DNA of 16,053 nt from Candidatus Omnitrophota bacterium (lineage in GTDB: Bacteria; Omnitrophota; Gorgyraeia; Duberdicusellales; 4484-171): positions 1 to 16,053 of the forward strand of contig JALOCC010000045.1 in NCBI GenBank assembly GCA_023227945.1, in the 5' to 3' direction. Below the pieces are notes generated by a model. It was not told the origin of the DNA and made no database searches. It worked only from the letters and a program-made list of their open reading frames with translations. How positions within the stretch are numbered: the first letter of the stretch is position 1; the number at the start of each line of letters is the position of its first letter. The position numbers and the translations under genes were made by a program. Positions 14,152 to 16,053 of this stretch are shown here, piece by piece.

Positions 14152-15101
14152 TCTCCAGCTATTGGACTAACGTAATAACGACGCCCGTTTTTAACATCAA
14201 ATGTTGAAAATCCATCTTCCCAACATTCCTCTCGTTCGATATAATCAAAACTTTCACTAATTAACGTGTCGATTTGACGAATCTTTGCAAAGATAATAGC
14301 CTCCTTCGTACAAGGCTTTAGACTGCTTTCATCACATCCGAGAACGTGAAGGATACGGAACAGCCATTCCCTGTTGGGGGCCGTCTTAAGGGCCTTCCAC
14401 GCCCCGAAAAGACGCATCTGCATCAGAGACTTGAAACCAAGAAGTCTTCCACTCTTTGTTTCTTCCGGAGCGCATTCATTCATGGCATAACAATCTATGC
14501 AAGGAAGGGTTGAAAAAAGACAAGAAGTCAATAGGACAAGTTCTTCATCCTTTTTAAGACCATATGCCAAACTAACGTTTTTCGCAAGCTTGAAAATACG
14601 GTTAGCATTTTGAACAGCACTACCTTGTTTCCCGTAATAAACACCAAGACCAGAAGGTGAATTACCTAACGCTTTGATAATGGAATTAGACAAAACAGAT
14701 GAAATAACAGTTTCAATACCGGATTTCAAATCTTCCGCGATGAGGTTTACCGACGCGATGTTGACATTGAATTCTTTCATCTCTTCCTCTATGTTTTCGA
14801 CACAAGGCAAATAGTTCGCCATGTCCAACGGAGGATTCGTTGTTATGATTTTGTTGATGATATAAGACGGAGCTCCCTTATAGTCTTCAACGCTGATTGT
14901 GGTTTCTACGAAATCACCCTTCTTTACATTCTGATTATTTTCCCACTGTTTAGCGAAAACCGAACCGCTTTTATCCCTAAGCGCGAATTCTGTATAATCC
15001 TTCTTTGTTACTGTCTTCTTAATAGAAACTGCTGATACGAAGTATATCCCCGTGAATTGCGTTCCTGTTTGCTGTTGCGTCAATAATTTGTGTTCTGACA
15101 T
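14148..15101 (-). CDS. YhaM-like OB-fold plus degenerate HD-domain protein
   Basis: The 317-aa protein starts with an OB-fold nucleic-acid-binding segment (TGIYFVSAVSIKKTVT, then DYTEFALRDKSGSVFAKQWE and KKGDFVETTISVEDYKGAP, residues 17-77), like the N-terminus of the 3'-5' exoribonuclease YhaM. The following region aligns by pattern to YhaM's HD domain (LGVYYGKQGSAVQNANRIF, LLTSCLFSTLP, SGRLLGFKSLMQMRLFGAW), but the metal-binding His and Asp positions (HH, EH, LHD, LGH) are replaced. It is therefore probably a binding rather than a catalytic protein. It lies between helicase and primase genes and has AAAGGGA about 6 nt upstream. The fold call is from pattern matching only. Confidence 0.8.
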   Translation of the reverse strand: MSEHKLLTQQQTGTQFTGIYFVSAVSIKKTVTKKDYTEFALRDKSGSVFAKQWENNQNVKKGDFVETTISVEDYKGAPSYIINKIITTNPPLDMANYLPCVENIEEEMKEFNVNIASVNLIAEDLKSGIETVISSVLSNSIIKALGNSPSGLGVYYGKQGSAVQNANRIFKLAKNVSLAYGLKKDEELVLLTSCLFSTLPCIDCYAMNECAPEETKSGRLLGFKSLMQMRLFGAWKALKTAPNREWLFRILHVLGCDESSLKPCTKEAIIFAKIRQIDTLISESFDYIEREECWEDGFSTFDVKNGRRYYVSPIAGE

Positions 15102-15152
15102 TTTATTCCCTTTCTGTTTTCTGTTTTACATCAGCCACTAATAGATTCTGGT

Positions 15153-16053
15153 TTAGAATCCTTCACCATGCTCTGATTCATCTTGTTCCAACACCGTAAT
15201 TCCCTTTGCGGAATCCTTTTTCGGCGCTTCTTCATCAATGATAGAAGTAGAAAAATCTCCTGATTTTAGTGCTGCCGCCATTTCTTCTTCAAAGCGTTTC
15301 TTGATTTCAGGGCTGATTTCTATTTCTTCCATCCTTCCGTTTCTTACGTGGTGCCTGAGTTTAAAGGAGAAACAAGCTCCATCACGATTTTTCTTAACGT
15401 CACAGAGAATAAATACATCACGGAGATATTCTAGTGTTTCAGGACTTCCATCACTTCTTATCGTTTTCGCATCCTTTCCGAGAAACGTAATAATGAAAAA
15501 CGTATTAGCATGGTGAATCTGTGCTTTTGAACCGTAAACGTCCAATTTGCTTGCCCTCTTGCCTTTGTTCTGTTTTTCTTCAACGACTGTCGCCGCCTGA
15601 GTGGGGACTACCACAGGGACTTGCAATTCCCTTGCCAATTCCTTACATTCTGCCGCGCACTTCTCTCTTTCATTATTTTCTCCGTATGCCGGTTGTACCG
15701 GTTTCATGTTGGGTAAATGATCAATGAAGATAGCATGAATATCGATACCCTGTGCTTTGAGTTCATGTACTGCCCTCCTTATCAAGCTGACATCAGAAAA
15801 TGCAGGCACTTCTTTTGTGAATAATTTTCCCTTACATTCCTTTGCGATTTTTTCTATGTGTATTTCCCAGTTTTTAAGGACTTCTTCCGGAACATCTTCT
15901 TTCCTTGCGAACTTAAAAGAGTGGTAATCGATCCCGGTAAATACGGAGTCAAACTTAGAATCAACTTGATCCTCATACTCTTCATTCGCGATATGAAGAA
16001 CATTCTTGCCGGGATTGTTGAGGAGTAATCCATATTCCATCTGTTTTAAAATC
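15153..16053 (-). CDS. Replicative DNA helicase, DnaB family, C-terminal part; 5' end beyond the right edge
   Basis: The frame is open to the right edge (codons for ILKQ precede Met at 16040), so the start and Walker A lie outside the window. Visible RecA-fold motifs, numbered from that Met, are VLHIANEEYEDQV (14-26, after Walker A), IDIHAIFIDHLPNM (Walker B, about 98-111), VPVVVPTQA (motif with Gln), DVYGSKAQIHHANTFFII (H3-like) and DVKKNRDGACFSFKL, which matches the DnaB KNRNGPTG arginine-finger motif. The C-terminal 50 residues are acidic and probably flexible. It is the 5'-3' fork helicase working with the nearby primase and DnaE polymerase. The gene ends 51 nt before the next start. Confidence 0.88.
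   Translation of the reverse strand, partial: ILKQMEYGLLLNNPGKNVLHIANEEYEDQVDSKFDSVFTGIDYHSFKFARKEDVPEEVLKNWEIHIEKIAKECKGKLFTKEVPAFSDVSLIRRAVHELKAQGIDIHAIFIDHLPNMKPVQPAYGENNEREKCAAECKELARELQVPVVVPTQAATVVEEKQNKGKRASKLDVYGSKAQIHHANTFFIITFLGKDAKTIRSDGSPETLEYLRDVFILCDVKKNRDGACFSFKLRHHVRNGRMEEIEISPEIKKRFEEEMAAALKSGDFSTSIIDEEAPKKDSAKGITVLEQDESEHGEGF

Noticed and set aside
15144..15160. Hairpin GATTCT/AGAATC at the end of the DnaB-like gene as a terminator
   Set aside because: The stem is only 6 bp, A+T-rich, overlaps the stop codon and has no following U tract on the minus strand.

Overview
The window is part of the replication and recombination module of a large tailed double-stranded DNA phage (or a prophage of one). 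Every gene I can support lies on the minus strand. Genes are packed with short gaps or overlaps, and most starts have a Shine-Dalgarno sequence, which points to a bacterial host that initiates by SD pairing. The DNA is A+T-rich by eye. I see no structural, lysis, tRNA or insertion-sequence genes. The host cannot be named from this sequence.

In transcription order (high to low coordinates) the layout is: the C-terminal part of a DnaB-family replicative helicase, cut by the right edge; a YhaM-like OB-fold plus degenerate HD protein; a DnaG-type primase with a TOPRIM domain; a Ski2/Hel308-like SF2 helicase split into two reading frames around a 387-nt insert carrying a 75-aa gene; a helical 252-aa protein of unknown role; a 196-aa protein resembling a UvsY-type recombination mediator; a zinc-containing single-strand DNA-binding protein (SSB); RecA carrying two inteins; a flap/5'-3' exonuclease; a P-loop kinase-like protein; a 91-aa small protein; an SbcD/Mre11-like nuclease; a 302-aa unknown; and a DnaE-type (family C) DNA polymerase whose first 487 residues are present before the left edge. 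The polymerase occupies 1-1463.

Together these genes make up most of a phage replisome (helicase, primase, polymerase, SSB, primer-removing nuclease) plus a recombination set (RecA, possible mediator, SbcD-like nuclease, SF2 helicase). No sliding clamp, clamp loader or SbcC-like ATPase is recognisable here.

The main unusual points are these. (1) The SSB gene has an in-phase A_AAA_AAC slippery heptamer. The -1 frame after it stays open for 69 codons and ends in a four-cysteine motif, while the zero frame ends in a classic SSB acidic tip (DEDLPF). One gene may therefore make two SSB forms by programmed frameshifting. (2) The SF2 helicase is interrupted exactly inside conserved motif V by an insert whose length is a multiple of three. 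(3) RecA has two inteins, one in the Walker A loop and one in DNA-binding loop L2, with endonucleases of two different families.
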